Below, one piece after another: positions 25,431 to 35,300 of a stretch of DNA of 56,345 nucleotides. A model generated the notes under the pieces. That model had not been told where the DNA came from. It made no database searches and saw only the letters and a list, made by a program, of their open reading frames with translations. The first letter of the stretch is position 1, and every line of letters starts with the position of its first letter. This DNA is from Desulfobacteraceae bacterium (lineage in GTDB: Bacteria; Desulfobacterota; Desulfobacteria; Desulfobacterales; JAABSP01). The stretch lies in the NCBI GenBank assembly GCA_011390345.1, contig JAABSP010000032.1, forward strand, positions 1 to 56,345, written 5' to 3'. The position numbers were made by a program, and so were the translations under genes.

Positions 25431-26042
25431 TCAATATTCAAAGACCTCCAAATCGCCCATCCCCTCCCGCAGAATCACGGGTTCGTCTCCGATGAGGGAG
25501 ATGACGCTGGAGGGCTTTCCGGGCGCGGGCCCCCCGTCGATCACCATGTCGATCCGTTTGCCGAAATGATCCTGGATAAAGGAGGGATCGTAGAAGACAG
25601 TGCCGTCCTCTGCGGTGGCACTGGTGGAGATGATCGGATTGCCCAGCTCCTTTACCAGCTCGATGCAGATGGGGTGATCCGGAACCCGGATGCCCGCGGT
25701 CTTCCGGTTGGTGAGCATGATCTTGGGGACCAGCCGGGAGCCCTCGAGAATGAATGTATATGGCCCCGGCAGCATCCGCTTCATGGTCTTGTAGGCATAG
25801 TTGGAGACCTTCGCGTAGTCGCTGATGTTCTTCAGATCCGAGCAGATGAAGCTGAAGGGCTTCTTCTTCTCTCTTTCCTTGATCTGATAGACCCGGTCGA
25901 TGGCCTTCTTGTTCATGATGTCGCATCCGATACCGTAGTAGGTGTCGGTCGGGTAGGCGATGATGCCGCCGCCTCTCAAAATATCCGCCACCTGGCGGAT
26001 GAGCCGCAACTGCGGATTTTCTGGATTGATATGGATCAACAT
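25431..26042 (-). CDS. Sua5/YciO/YrdC/YwlC family protein (threonylcarbamoyl-AMP synthase-like)
   Basis: A 203-residue protein with ILRGGGIIAYPTDTYYGIGCD near residues 22-42, KREKKKP-type basic residues in IKEREKKKPFSFICSDL, and STSAT near the end, matching the Sua5/YrdC fold that makes threonylcarbamoyl-AMP for tRNA t6A. The paralogue YciO has a similar sequence, and this short single-domain form could be either. Only one such gene is visible. It is convergent with rpsA across a shared terminator. Confidence 0.85.
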   Translation of the reverse strand: MLIHINPENPQLRLIRQVADILRGGGIIAYPTDTYYGIGCDIMNKKAIDRVYQIKEREKKKPFSFICSDLKNISDYAKVSNYAYKTMKRMLPGPYTFILEGSRLVPKIMLTNRKTAGIRVPDHPICIELVKELGNPIISTSATAEDGTVFYDPSFIQDHFGKRIDMVIDGGPAPGKPSSVISLIGDEPVILREGMGDLEVFEY

Positions 26043-26235
26043 CTTTTATCTTTCGGTGACAGGTCCATTTCCGTGACCCTTGGATTTCTTCTGCAGATTC
26101 TTTTTGCTTTCATGAGCCATTCCCATATCTTCATCTTCAAGTGTAACGATCTTTTGCCGATCGATCAAGGAAAAGTTGTGCAGGATCGAAAATAAGGATT
26201 GATTCGCTGACATTCATCTGTTAAACTTTTACGTT

Positions 26236-26241
26236 TATAAT
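26236..26241 (+). promoter_or_regulatory. -10 element upstream of guaB
   Basis: A perfect TATAAT lies 24 nt before the guaB ATG. The best -35 at 17 nt spacing is TTCATC (26213-26218, 3/6). The resulting leader would be very short, about 17 nt, but it still includes the ribosome-binding site CGGAGGACGTT. Confidence 0.45.
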
Positions 26242-26265
26242 ATCAACCCTCATTCGGAGGACGTT

Positions 26266-27729
26266 ATGGCCAACCTAATGCCTGAAGAAGCCTTTTCCTT
26301 TGACGATGTCCTTCTGCTCCCCGATTATTCAGAAGTACTCCCCAAGGAAGTGGATGTCCGCACCCGCCTGACCCGGAACCTGACGCTGAACATCCCCATT
26401 GTCAGCGCGGCAATGGATACCGTTACCGAAGCCAGGGCCGCGATCAGCATGGCCCGGGCCGGCGGGCTCGGCTTTGTCCACCGGAACAACTCCATCGAAT
26501 CGCAGGTGATCGAGGTGGACCAGGTAAAGAAGTCGGAGAGCGGGATGATCATCGATCCTGTCACCATCCGGCCCGATCAGCCCGTAGGAGAGATCCTCAA
26601 GCTGATGGAAAAGTACCGGATCTCGGGCCTTCCTGTCGTGGAGAATGGTAAGCTGATCGGGATCGTCACCAACCGGGATCTGCGGTTTGAGACCGACATG
26701 AACCGGAAGGTCACCGAGGTGATGACCAGCGAGAATCTGATCACCGTCTCCGAAGGGATCGAGCTGGACGAATCCAAAAAGAAGCTCCACGAGCACCGGA
26801 TCGAAAAGCTGCTGGTGGTGGATGCCAATGGCCGGCTCACCGGGATGATCACCATCAAAGATATCGAAAAGATCAAGAAATACCCCAACGCGTGCAAGGA
26901 TTCCCGGGGCCGCCTCCGGGTGGGCGCAGCCGTCGGCGTGGGGCCCGACATGGAGGAGCGTGTTGCGGCCCTGCTGAAGGCCGACGCGGATGTGATCGTC
27001 ATCGACACCTCCCACGGCCACTCGAGAAACGTGATCAATGCGGTCAAACACCTGAAGAAGACCTTCACCGACATCGAGCTGATTGCGGGCAACGTAGGAA
27101 CCGCAAAGGGCGCTAAGGATCTCATCGACGCAGGGGTTGACGGCGTCAAGATCGGCATCGGCCCCGGCTCCATCTGCACCACCCGGATCGTGGCCGGCGT
27201 CGGGGTTCCCCAGGTGACCGCGATCATGAACTGCAAGGATGTCTCGGATGCATCGGGTATTCCCCTTATTGCAGATGGGGGGATCAAGTTCTCCGGCGAT
27301 GTCACCAAGGCCATCGGCGCGGGGGCTCACTGCGTCATGATCGGGGGCCTCTTTGCCGGCACCGAGGAGAGCCCCGGAGAGACCATCTTCTTTCAGGGCC
27401 GCTCCTACAAGGTCTATCGGGGCATGGGCTCTGTGGAGGCCATGAAGAAGGGGAGCAAGGACCGGTATTACCAGGGAGAAGACGAGGATGTGGACAAGCT
27501 GGTCCCCGAAGGGATCGTGGGCCGGGTTCCCTACCGGGGGCTTCTGGCCGAGAACGTCTACCAGCTCGTGGGCGGGCTGAAGGCCGGCATGGGATACCTC
27601 GGCTGCCGGACCTTGGAAGACCTTCGGCAGAAGGCCCGCTTCATCAGGATCAGCGCGGCAGGCATGAGAGAGAGCCACGTCCACGATGTGATCATCACCA
27701 AAGAGGCCCCCAACTACCGACTGGATTAG
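26266..27729 (+). CDS. guaB: Inosine-5'-monophosphate dehydrogenase
   Basis: A 487-residue IMPDH: N-terminal barrel start ([20 protein letters not shown]), two CBS domains at about residues 95-210, then the catalytic loop [18 protein letters not shown] with the nucleophilic Cys, and the flap segment [20 protein letters not shown]. It converts IMP to XMP in guanine nucleotide synthesis. CGGAGGACGTT precedes the ATG. It is a single transcription unit flanked by terminators. Confidence 0.97.
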   Translation: MANLMPEEAFSFDDVLLLPDYSEVLPKEVDVRTRLTRNLTLNIPIVSAAMDTVTEARAAISMARAGGLGFVHRNNSIESQVIEVDQVKKSESGMIIDPVTIRPDQPVGEILKLMEKYRISGLPVVENGKLIGIVTNRDLRFETDMNRKVTEVMTSENLITVSEGIELDESKKKLHEHRIEKLLVVDANGRLTGMITIKDIEKIKKYPNACKDSRGRLRVGAAVGVGPDMEERVAALLKADADVIVIDTSHGHSRNVINAVKHLKKTFTDIELIAGNVGTAKGAKDLIDAGVDGVKIGIGPGSICTTRIVAGVGVPQVTAIMNCKDVSDASGIPLIADGGIKFSGDVTKAIGAGAHCVMIGGLFAGTEESPGETIFFQGRSYKVYRGMGSVEAMKKGSKDRYYQGEDEDVDKLVPEGIVGRVPYRGLLAENVYQLVGGLKAGMGYLGCRTLEDLRQKARFIRISAAGMRESHVHDVIITKEAPNYRLD

Positions 27730-27763
27730 AGGCTTTTTCCCCATCCTGCTTTTTTCACACCGG

Positions 27764-27809
27764 AAAGGGGCCGATCCATTGATGAACAGATGATGAATCG
27801 GCCCCTTTT
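27764..27809 (+). terminator. guaB intrinsic terminator
   Basis: AAAGGGGCCGAT (27764-27775) pairs perfectly with ATCGGCCCCTTT (27797-27808), followed by T residues. The inner CATTGATG/GATGATG part can extend the stem imperfectly. Confidence 0.9.
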
Positions 27810-27921
27810 CTTCCGAAACTGCCCCAAATACTACATGTATCCCCTTTGAAATAGGATAAGACCTTATTTCTGATATCCCTTTCCTGTCGTACTATTAGAA
27901 AAAAGGAAAGGAGACAGAAAG

Positions 27922-29430
27922 ATGTTTATAAATGATATTTACCAAAACCTAGATTCAGTTCCGTTCACGCGGATAACCGATACCAAGGACCCGAAGAATG
28001 GAAATGGGAAAGATCGGGATGAAACCCAGCATCTGCTCCATTGGCTCGTCGGTCATAGAGTCCAACTGGGGAAGGAGCAGGATGCCCAGCTCAATGCCCG
28101 CATGACGGCAGAGATGGAGCAGGATCGATTTACCAGCTTTTTTGAAAATTCTCCGGTGGGATTTGTCCTTTTGGATGAGGGAGGATGGATCATCAAGGCC
28201 AATGCCAATGCAAAACGGTATCTGGACCCCCAAGGCTCGCTGCTGGAAACCCCTTTAACCACACACCTCTCTTTGGATTCCAGGGAGATTTTTCGATTTC
28301 ATCTCTACTCCCTTCGAGAGGGCGGCGGCAGACGATCCTGCACCCTGCAAAACCGAATGAACAATCTGACCCTCCGGCTGGAGAGTCTTCTCCTTCCGAA
28401 TCAGGGGAAAGTAAAGGAAGAAAAGATTCTCGTCACCATTACCGATTGCACCCTCAACCAGATTCTGGAGTCGGCATTGTCCAAAAAATCGGAACAGCTT
28501 TCAGCGAAGAATCGGCTGTTCGACCTTCTCTTTAGACTTTCAGAGCTTGCACGGAAGGATTCCTTTGTTTCCCTGGAAGAGATCCTGCAGCAGGCAGCCG
28601 GGACCATTGCATCGGACTGGCCATTGAAATCCCCTTCGTCAGATCCCATATGGGTGAGAATCATCCATGACGGGGGAGAGTATCGCACGGAAAATGCCTT
28701 TGAAACCACCCCCTCGATCCGCCGGAAGATCCGCATCGACGGATGGGTCTGCGGAAGCATCGAGATGGGCGTAAATGATCTCTCCTCTGATGTGGCCAGT
28801 GGCAACAGCCCTTTTTCAGAAGAAGGGATGAGAAAGCCTCTGTCTCTCATCGCAGATCAGATCGGCCGGCTGATTGCACAGAAGAGAGCCAAAAGAGAAG
28901 TGGAGATCAACGATGATCTTGCTCTGAAGCTGGTTGAAGAGAATGGCTTTTTCCCCGGAACAACCCCTGGCCCTGATGATGATCTCTCCGGAAAGAAGAT
29001 CGTGGGATATATGGGATCTCCGGTCAAGGTACTCGTCTCGGACCAGCAGCCCTTTAATCGGGCCTTTTTGAAGATGATTCTGGAACGGTTTGGATTTGAT
29101 GTCTATGAGGCAAAAACGGAAGAGGATACCCTGAGCCAGGTGGAGCTGTTGATGCCCGATCTGGTGCTGATGGATCTTGGCATACCGAGCATGGAAGATT
29201 CTCCTGTCATCGAGCAGATGCGGAAACAGAAAGGAACTGAGGAAATGGTCATTTTAGGCGTCACTTCGGAACGCTTTGATGGGGAGCGGCTCTTCTGCTT
29301 TCAGTCGGGCTGCAATGACTTCGTCTCCAGACCCGTCAATGTCGATGATCTGCTGGAGAAGATCGGCATCTATCTCCATCTGGAATGGATCTATTTTGAA
29401 AATGATGAGATCCTCGAGGCTGCAATGTAA
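27922..29430 (+). CDS. PAS-GAF-like-receiver signalling protein without kinase core
   Basis: A 502-residue soluble protein. Residues 68-180 look like a PAS domain (FFENSPVGFVLLDEGGWIIK), residues 200-320 like a GAF-type sensor, and residues 368-490 like a receiver. There is no HisKA or HATPase. The receiver keeps Asp418 (LVLMDLGIP), but the acidic pair is SDQQ instead of DDQ and the conserved Lys is Arg (DFVSRPVN). Residues 359-490 resemble the linker and receiver of the next gene's hybrid kinase (VGYMGSPVKV versus IGYEGERIKV; FNRAFL versus FNRGLL). AAAGGAGACAG precedes the ATG. It may act as a decoy or adaptor for the adjacent kinase; this is inferred. Confidence 0.85.
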   Translation: MFINDIYQNLDSVPFTRITDTKDPKNGNGKDRDETQHLLHWLVGHRVQLGKEQDAQLNARMTAEMEQDRFTSFFENSPVGFVLLDEGGWIIKANANAKRYLDPQGSLLETPLTTHLSLDSREIFRFHLYSLREGGGRRSCTLQNRMNNLTLRLESLLLPNQGKVKEEKILVTITDCTLNQILESALSKKSEQLSAKNRLFDLLFRLSELARKDSFVSLEEILQQAAGTIASDWPLKSPSSDPIWVRIIHDGGEYRTENAFETTPSIRRKIRIDGWVCGSIEMGVNDLSSDVASGNSPFSEEGMRKPLSLIADQIGRLIAQKRAKREVEINDDLALKLVEENGFFPGTTPGPDDDLSGKKIVGYMGSPVKVLVSDQQPFNRAFLKMILERFGFDVYEAKTEEDTLSQVELLMPDLVLMDLGIPSMEDSPVIEQMRKQKGTEEMVILGVTSERFDGERLFCFQSGCNDFVSRPVNVDDLLEKIGIYLHLEWIYFENDEILEAAM

Positions 29431-29458
29431 AGAGTCTCCCCTGGAGATCTAAACCCCT

Positions 29459-29500
29459 GGCCGACTGGAGAGCATCGCTGCTTTTCAGCCGGCTTTTTTT
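29459..29500 (+). terminator. Terminator between the two signalling genes
   Basis: GCCGACTG (29460-29467) pairs with CAGCCGGC (29486-29493) with one A-C mismatch, followed by seven T. It separates the PAS-receiver gene from the hybrid kinase gene, so the latter needs its own promoter or read-through. Confidence 0.8.
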
Positions 29501-29582
29501 GTGGAAAATTCCTGCCCCTTGTTCTATCCTCCTGAATAGCGTATGCTGTATTTGGGAAAATATAGAAAGCGAGGCGAAGATC

Positions 29583-32129
29583 TTGAAAACAACAGACAAA
29601 GATTTACGTCTTCAAAAGACCCTCCAGCAGCTTGAAGGCTTACTGAAATACAGCCCCGGATTCATCACGATCATCGACAGGGGTTACCGCTATATCAGAG
29701 TGAGCGGTTCCGTGTGCCGTTTTATGGGGCTGGCCGAGGAAAAGATCCTGGGGAGGACTTTTGATGAGCTGCTGCCGCCCGAGATCGCGGCAAACTTTCG
29801 AAGAAGGATCAATGGGGTGCTGGAGAAAAAAGCCTCCCAGGAAGTGGAGGATAAGGTTCAGATCAATGGACAGACCCTCTACTTTTCCACCACCCTTTTT
29901 CCGATTTTCGACGCGGCAGGGGAGATCGAGGCCGTCTGCGGCATTGCCACAGATATTTCAGAGCGGAAAAAGGTCGAAGACAAACTGGAACAGTACCGGC
30001 TTGCCGTGGAATCTTCAAGAGATCTCATCGCGGCCGTGGGCCAAAATTATACATATCTGCTGGTCAATAAGCCCTTTCTTCGGTATCATGGCCTGAACCG
30101 GGAAATGGTGATCGGCCGTCCCATCTCAGAAATCCTCGGAGAAGATCTTTTTTTTCAGGTGAAGCCCAATCTCGACAGATGCTTTGCCGGAGAGTTCCTC
30201 TATTTTGAAATGCCCCGGGATTTCCCGACTATCGGGATGAGAGATCTTCAGATCCAATACTTTCCCATGAAGGAGAACAGCGGGAGGATCATCGGCGTGG
30301 TCTCTGTGCTGCGGGATATCACGGAGCAGAAGCTGGCCGAAGATGCACTCAAGATCAGCGAAGAGCGGTTCCGGGCTATTTTTGAGACCAATCCCATCGG
30401 CATTGGAATGATCTCCATTGCAGACCTGCGCATTCGGCAGGCCAATGAGCGGTTCTGCGGGATTACCGGGTATTCCCGGGAAGAGATCCTGCAGATGAAT
30501 CTGAAACAGATCACCCATCCCGAGGATATCGAAGCTGACATCGCAGGAATTCGGGATCTGGCACAGGGAAAGATCCCCCTCTATTTTACAGAAAAACGGT
30601 ATATCCGAAAAGATGGTGACATCCGCTGGATCAGCCTCACCGCGACGCTTCTGCCCAAGAACTATGGGGGGCTGCAGATGGTGATCGGAATGATCGAGGA
30701 CATCACCGAGCGGAAGCATTGGCAGGAGATGCTCCAGGGGGCCCGGGCCGGGGCCGAGACTGCCAACAGCGCCAAAAGCGAGTTTCTGGCCAATATGAGC
30801 CATGAGCTGCGCACCCCCCTCAACGCGATCCTTGGCTATGCCCAATTGATGCGGGATGATGAGGGGCTGACAGATCAGCACCGGAATGCGGTCGAGATCA
30901 TGTACAGAAGCGGAGAGCATCTGCTGATGCTGATCAGCGATATCCTGGATCTGTCGAAGATCGAGGCCGGAAAGGTTGAACTCGCGGCCGAAGATATCCA
31001 CCTCTCCTCTTTTCTCAACAGCATCTCCGAGATGATCCGCTACAGAGCCCGGGAGAGAGGGCTTCTCTTTGAAAGCTGCATCCAAAAAAATATCCCTGAA
31101 ATGGTATCTGTCGATCCGAAACGGCTCCGGCAGATTCTTTTGAACCTCTTGAGCAATGCCGTAAAGTATACCCTCAAGGGCAGTGTCGTTTTTGAAGCCT
31201 ATGGGGAAGGGGAGAAGATCTGCTTCAAGGTCGCCGATACGGGTGTCGGGATTCCACAGGTGCAGATCGAACAGATCTTTCAGCCGTTTCATCAGATCCG
31301 GGACCGGCGGATTCATGCCGAAGGAACCGGCCTGGGGCTCTCCATCAGCCAGAAGCTGGTTGCCATGATGGGGGGAAACCTGGAGGTGGAGAGCCTTGAG
31401 GATGCGGGAAGTACCTTCTGGTTCTGCCTTGATCTGCCTAATGTGGAACGAAAGATGGCGCCTGCGGCCCCCCCTTCCTTGCAGCGGATCATCGGCTATG
31501 AGGGGGAGCGGATCAAGGTGATGATCGTGGATGACCAGATGTTCAACCGGGGGTTGCTCCGCCGGCTCATGGAGCCGCTGGGCTTCGAGGTGATCGAAGC
31601 CGAGGATGGCCACGATGCGCTGATCAAAGATGATCTCTTCTCCCCGGATCTGATCCTGATGGATCTGATTATGCCGGGCATGGATGGCAGGGACGCCACC
31701 CGGCAGATTCGGCAGAACAGAGGGAAGACTCCGGTGATTATTGGGGTTTCGGCCGATGTCTCCGAAGAGACCATTGCAGAGACCATCGAGGCCGGGTGCG
31801 ACGACTTCTCTGTAAAACCGATCAACATCCGGGATCTGCTGGAGAAAGTGGGACGCTATCTCGGGCTCTGCTGGATCTATGAAAAGAGAAAGGGCAAAGC
31901 CCACAAGGAGGGGGCCGAGGAAAGCTGTATGATTCCCCCATCCAAAGAGGATATGGATGCTCTTCATGCCCTGGCCATGATTGGGGATATCAGCGGTATC
32001 AGCGCTTATGTCCGAAAACTGGAGTCGGGCTCTTTGGAATGGCAGCCCTTTGTCCGAACCTTGAGAAAATATGCCCAAGGCTGTCAGATCAAAAAGATCA
32101 AGGCGCTGGTTTCCCGCTATCGTCGCTGA
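29583..32129 (+). CDS. Soluble hybrid histidine kinase (3xPAS-HisKA-HATPase-REC)
   Basis: I start at TTG 29583 (LKTTDKDLRLQKTLQQ), with GAGGCGAAG before it; the frame is open further upstream, but that part overlaps the terminator. In 848-residue numbering: PAS domains at about 17-127, 132-247 and 257-377; H box His407 in LANMSHELRTPLNAILGY; HATPase at 510-625 with N box LLNLLSNAVKYT and DTGVGIP, GTGLGLSI; receiver at 645-765 with Asp694 (LILMDLIMPGMDG) and an intact VDDQ pair and VKP lysine. A helical C-terminal tail of about 80 residues follows. No membrane segments, so a cytoplasmic signal is expected. Confidence 0.92.
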   Translation: MKTTDKDLRLQKTLQQLEGLLKYSPGFITIIDRGYRYIRVSGSVCRFMGLAEEKILGRTFDELLPPEIAANFRRRINGVLEKKASQEVEDKVQINGQTLYFSTTLFPIFDAAGEIEAVCGIATDISERKKVEDKLEQYRLAVESSRDLIAAVGQNYTYLLVNKPFLRYHGLNREMVIGRPISEILGEDLFFQVKPNLDRCFAGEFLYFEMPRDFPTIGMRDLQIQYFPMKENSGRIIGVVSVLRDITEQKLAEDALKISEERFRAIFETNPIGIGMISIADLRIRQANERFCGITGYSREEILQMNLKQITHPEDIEADIAGIRDLAQGKIPLYFTEKRYIRKDGDIRWISLTATLLPKNYGGLQMVIGMIEDITERKHWQEMLQGARAGAETANSAKSEFLANMSHELRTPLNAILGYAQLMRDDEGLTDQHRNAVEIMYRSGEHLLMLISDILDLSKIEAGKVELAAEDIHLSSFLNSISEMIRYRARERGLLFESCIQKNIPEMVSVDPKRLRQILLNLLSNAVKYTLKGSVVFEAYGEGEKICFKVADTGVGIPQVQIEQIFQPFHQIRDRRIHAEGTGLGLSISQKLVAMMGGNLEVESLEDAGSTFWFCLDLPNVERKMAPAAPPSLQRIIGYEGERIKVMIVDDQMFNRGLLRRLMEPLGFEVIEAEDGHDALIKDDLFSPDLILMDLIMPGMDGRDATRQIRQNRGKTPVIIGVSADVSEETIAETIEAGCDDFSVKPINIRDLLEKVGRYLGLCWIYEKRKGKAHKEGAEESCMIPPSKEDMDALHALAMIGDISGISAYVRKLESGSLEWQPFVRTLRKYAQGCQIKKIKALVSRYRR

Positions 32130-32189
32130 AAATATCGATTTTTTGCTTCAACCTCCCGATCCTTTCGACCCAAATCTTTTCTGCCGACC

Positions 32190-32218
32190 TTGTCAAGGGA
32201 ATCGGTCTGTGCTATAAG
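32190..32218 (+). promoter_or_regulatory. Putative sigma-70 promoter of dnaE-coaE
   Basis: TTGTCA (32190-32195), 17-nt spacer, TATAAG (32213-32218); 5/6 and 5/6 matches. The leader to the dnaE ATG would be about 98 nt. Confidence 0.65.
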
Positions 32219-32322
32219 TCCTGTCCACAATAACCGGTTCTAAACAGACGGATTCGAAACGGAGTCAATACGAAAAAGTCCCTGAAAACAGGGGAGATTT
32301 ATCGCTATTAAAGGAAATGCCG

Positions 32323-35300
32323 ATGTCGCCAAACCCCCGCAATTTCGTCCATCTCCATGTCCATACCCAGTACAGCCTTCTGGATGGGGCCATCCGCCTG
32401 GAGCCGCTTCTGGAAAAGGCCAAAGCCTACGGCATGTCATCGGTGGCCATGACGGACCACGGAACCATGTTCGGTGTGGTGGAGTTCTATGAAAAGGCCC
32501 TGAAGGCCGGATTGAAGCCGATCATCGGCTGTGAGTGCTATATGGCGCCCCGGAAGCTGACCCACAAGACCGCAGCCGATGCCAAAGGGATGTCCCACCT
32601 GGTGCTGCTCGCGGAAAACCAGAAAGGGTATCAAAACCTCTGCCGGCTCGCTTCGGTTGCCCAGTTGGAGGGGTTTTACTACAAGCCCCGGATCGACAAG
32701 GAGCTGCTGCAGGCCCATTCCGAGGGGCTGATCGCGCTCTCGGCCTGCCTCCACGGAGAGATTCCGCGGCTGATCCAGGCCGGAAAAAGGGAGCAGGCCG
32801 ACGAGGCGGCCCGCTGGTATAATAACCTCTTTGGCGAGGGGAACTTTTTTTTAGAAGTACAGAGCAACGGCATCGAGGAGCAGACCGGGGTCAACCAGAC
32901 CCTGATGGACATGAGCGGCCGCCTATCCATCCCCCTTGTGGCCACCAATGACTGCCACTATCTGGACAGAAAGGATGTCCGGGCCCACGAGGTACTCCTC
33001 TGCATCCAGACCGGCAAGACCATGAACGACGGGGACCGGTTCCGCTTCAGCACGGATCAGCTCTATTTCAAGACCCCGGACGAGATGGCAGCCGAACTGG
33101 GGGAGTATCCGGACGCGATCGAAAACAGCGGGGCCATTGCCGAGCGGTGTGAGATCGAATTCGATTTCAAGACCTACCATTTCCCCCGGTTTTCGGCCGA
33201 TGAATCGGTCTCCGCGGACGATCTCTTCGACCGCGCGGTCCGGGAGGGGTTTGAAAACCGGCTTTCGGCCATTACCGCAAAACATCCGGATCTGGACAGG
33301 AAAAAGTATGAAGAGCGGCTTGAGTATGAGGTATCCATCATCAAGCAGATGGGCTTTTCCGGCTATTTTCTCATCGTGGCCGACTTTATCCGGTTCGGCA
33401 AGGAGAACGGGGTTCCGGTGGGGCCGGGACGGGGATCGGCCGCGGGCAGCATGGTGGCCTATTCCATGGGGATCACGGACTTGGATCCCATCGAGGGGCC
33501 GGGACGGGGATCGGCCGCGGGCAGCATGGTGGCCTATTCCATGGGGATCACGGATCTGGACCCCATCGAGCACGGCCTCATCTTCGAACGGTTTTTGAAC
33601 CCTGCCCGGATCTCCATGCCGGATATCGACGTCGATTTCTGCATCAACGGCCGGGAGCGGGTCTTCAAGTATGTGGTGGACCGGTACGGCGGCGGGGACT
33701 ATGTGGCTCAGATCATCACCTTTGGAAAGCTCAAGACCCGCGCGGTGATCCGGGATGTGGGCCGGGCCCTGGAGATCCCCCTCAAGGAGGTGGACGGGAT
33801 CGCGAAGATGGTTCCGGATGTACTCAACATCGGGCTGGATGACGCGCTCAAGCAGGAGCCCAAGCTCAAGGCCCTGATGGATAGCCGGAAGGATGTCAAA
33901 GAGCTGATCGACATCTGCCGGGTGCTGGAGGGGCTTCCGAGACACGCCTCCACCCATGCGGCCGGAGTGGTGATCGGGGATAAGCCCCTGGTCGATTACC
34001 TCCCTTTGTACCGCGGGAAAAAGGGGGAAGTCGTGACCCAGTTCGACATGAAGCGGGTGGAGCAGATCGGGCTGGTGAAGTTCGACTTTCTGGGGCTGCG
34101 GAACCTCACCGTGATCGAGGAGACTTTGAAGCTGATCCGCGAGAGCGGCCTGGAACCGCCGGATCTGGTCCATCTCGATCTCGATGACGCGGCCACCTAC
34201 GAACTCCTCTCATCCGGGGATACCACCGGGGTCTTCCAGTTGGAAAGCTCCGGCATGAAGGATCTTCTCCGAAGGCTGCGGCCCGCGTGTTTCGACGATG
34301 TCATCGCGCTGGTGGCCCTCTACCGGCCCGGCCCTCTGGATTCGGGGATGGTGGACGACTTTGTAGAGCGGAAACATGGCCGGCGGGAGGTGACTTATAT
34401 AGTTCCCGAACTTGCGCCGATCCTGAAGGAGACCTACGGCGTCATAGTCTATCAGGAGCAGGTGATGAAGATCGCGGGAGCCCTTGCCAACTACTCGATG
34501 GCCGAGGCCGACGGCCTCAGAAAGGCGATGGGAAAGAAGATCGCCGCAATCATGGCCGAGCATCGGGACCGCTTCATCAAGGGCGCTGTGGAGAACAGCA
34601 TCCCCAAGGAGAACGCGGTCCAGATTTTCGACCTGATGGAGAAGTTCGGCGGATACGGCTTCAACAAGTCCCACTCAGCGGCCTATGCCCTGATCGCCTA
34701 CCAGACCGGATACCTCAAGGCCCACTTCCCCCTGGCCTTCATGGCCTCTCTTCTCACCAGCGAGATGCACTCCATCGACGGCGTGGTCAAGTTTATCGCG
34801 GAGTGCCGCAGCCACAACATTTCGGTGCTGCCGCCCGACATCAACGAGAGCGGCAAGGTCTTCACGGTCGCAGAGGATAAGATCCGCTTCGGGCTGGTGG
34901 CCGTCAAGAACGTGGGGGAGGGGGCCATCGACGCGATCATCGAGGCCAGATCTGAAAAGCCCTTTGAATCCCTCTTCGACTTCTGCGAGCGGGTGGATCT
35001 CAAAAAGGTGAACAAGCGGGTGATCGAAAGCCTGATCCGGTGCGGAGCCTTTGACCGAACCGGTGCAAATCGGGCCCAGATGATTGCGGCCCTGGAGGAT
35101 GCCCTGGAGTATGGCCAGCGGGTCCGAAAAGAGCGGGACGATCCCCAGATGGGGCTTTTCGATATGGGCGACATTGCTGCAGCCCCCATCAATCCTCCGG
35201 CCCTTCCCGATATTTCCGAGTGGGAGGAGAACGAACGGCTTGCCCTGGAGAAGGACTCGCTGGGCTTTTACATCACGGGCCACCCCCTGAAGCGGTTCGA

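Noticed and set aside
29499-29582. Extended N-terminus of the hybrid kinase from TTG 29499
   Set aside because: This part overlaps the terminator T run, has no ribosome-binding site and encodes no domain sequence.
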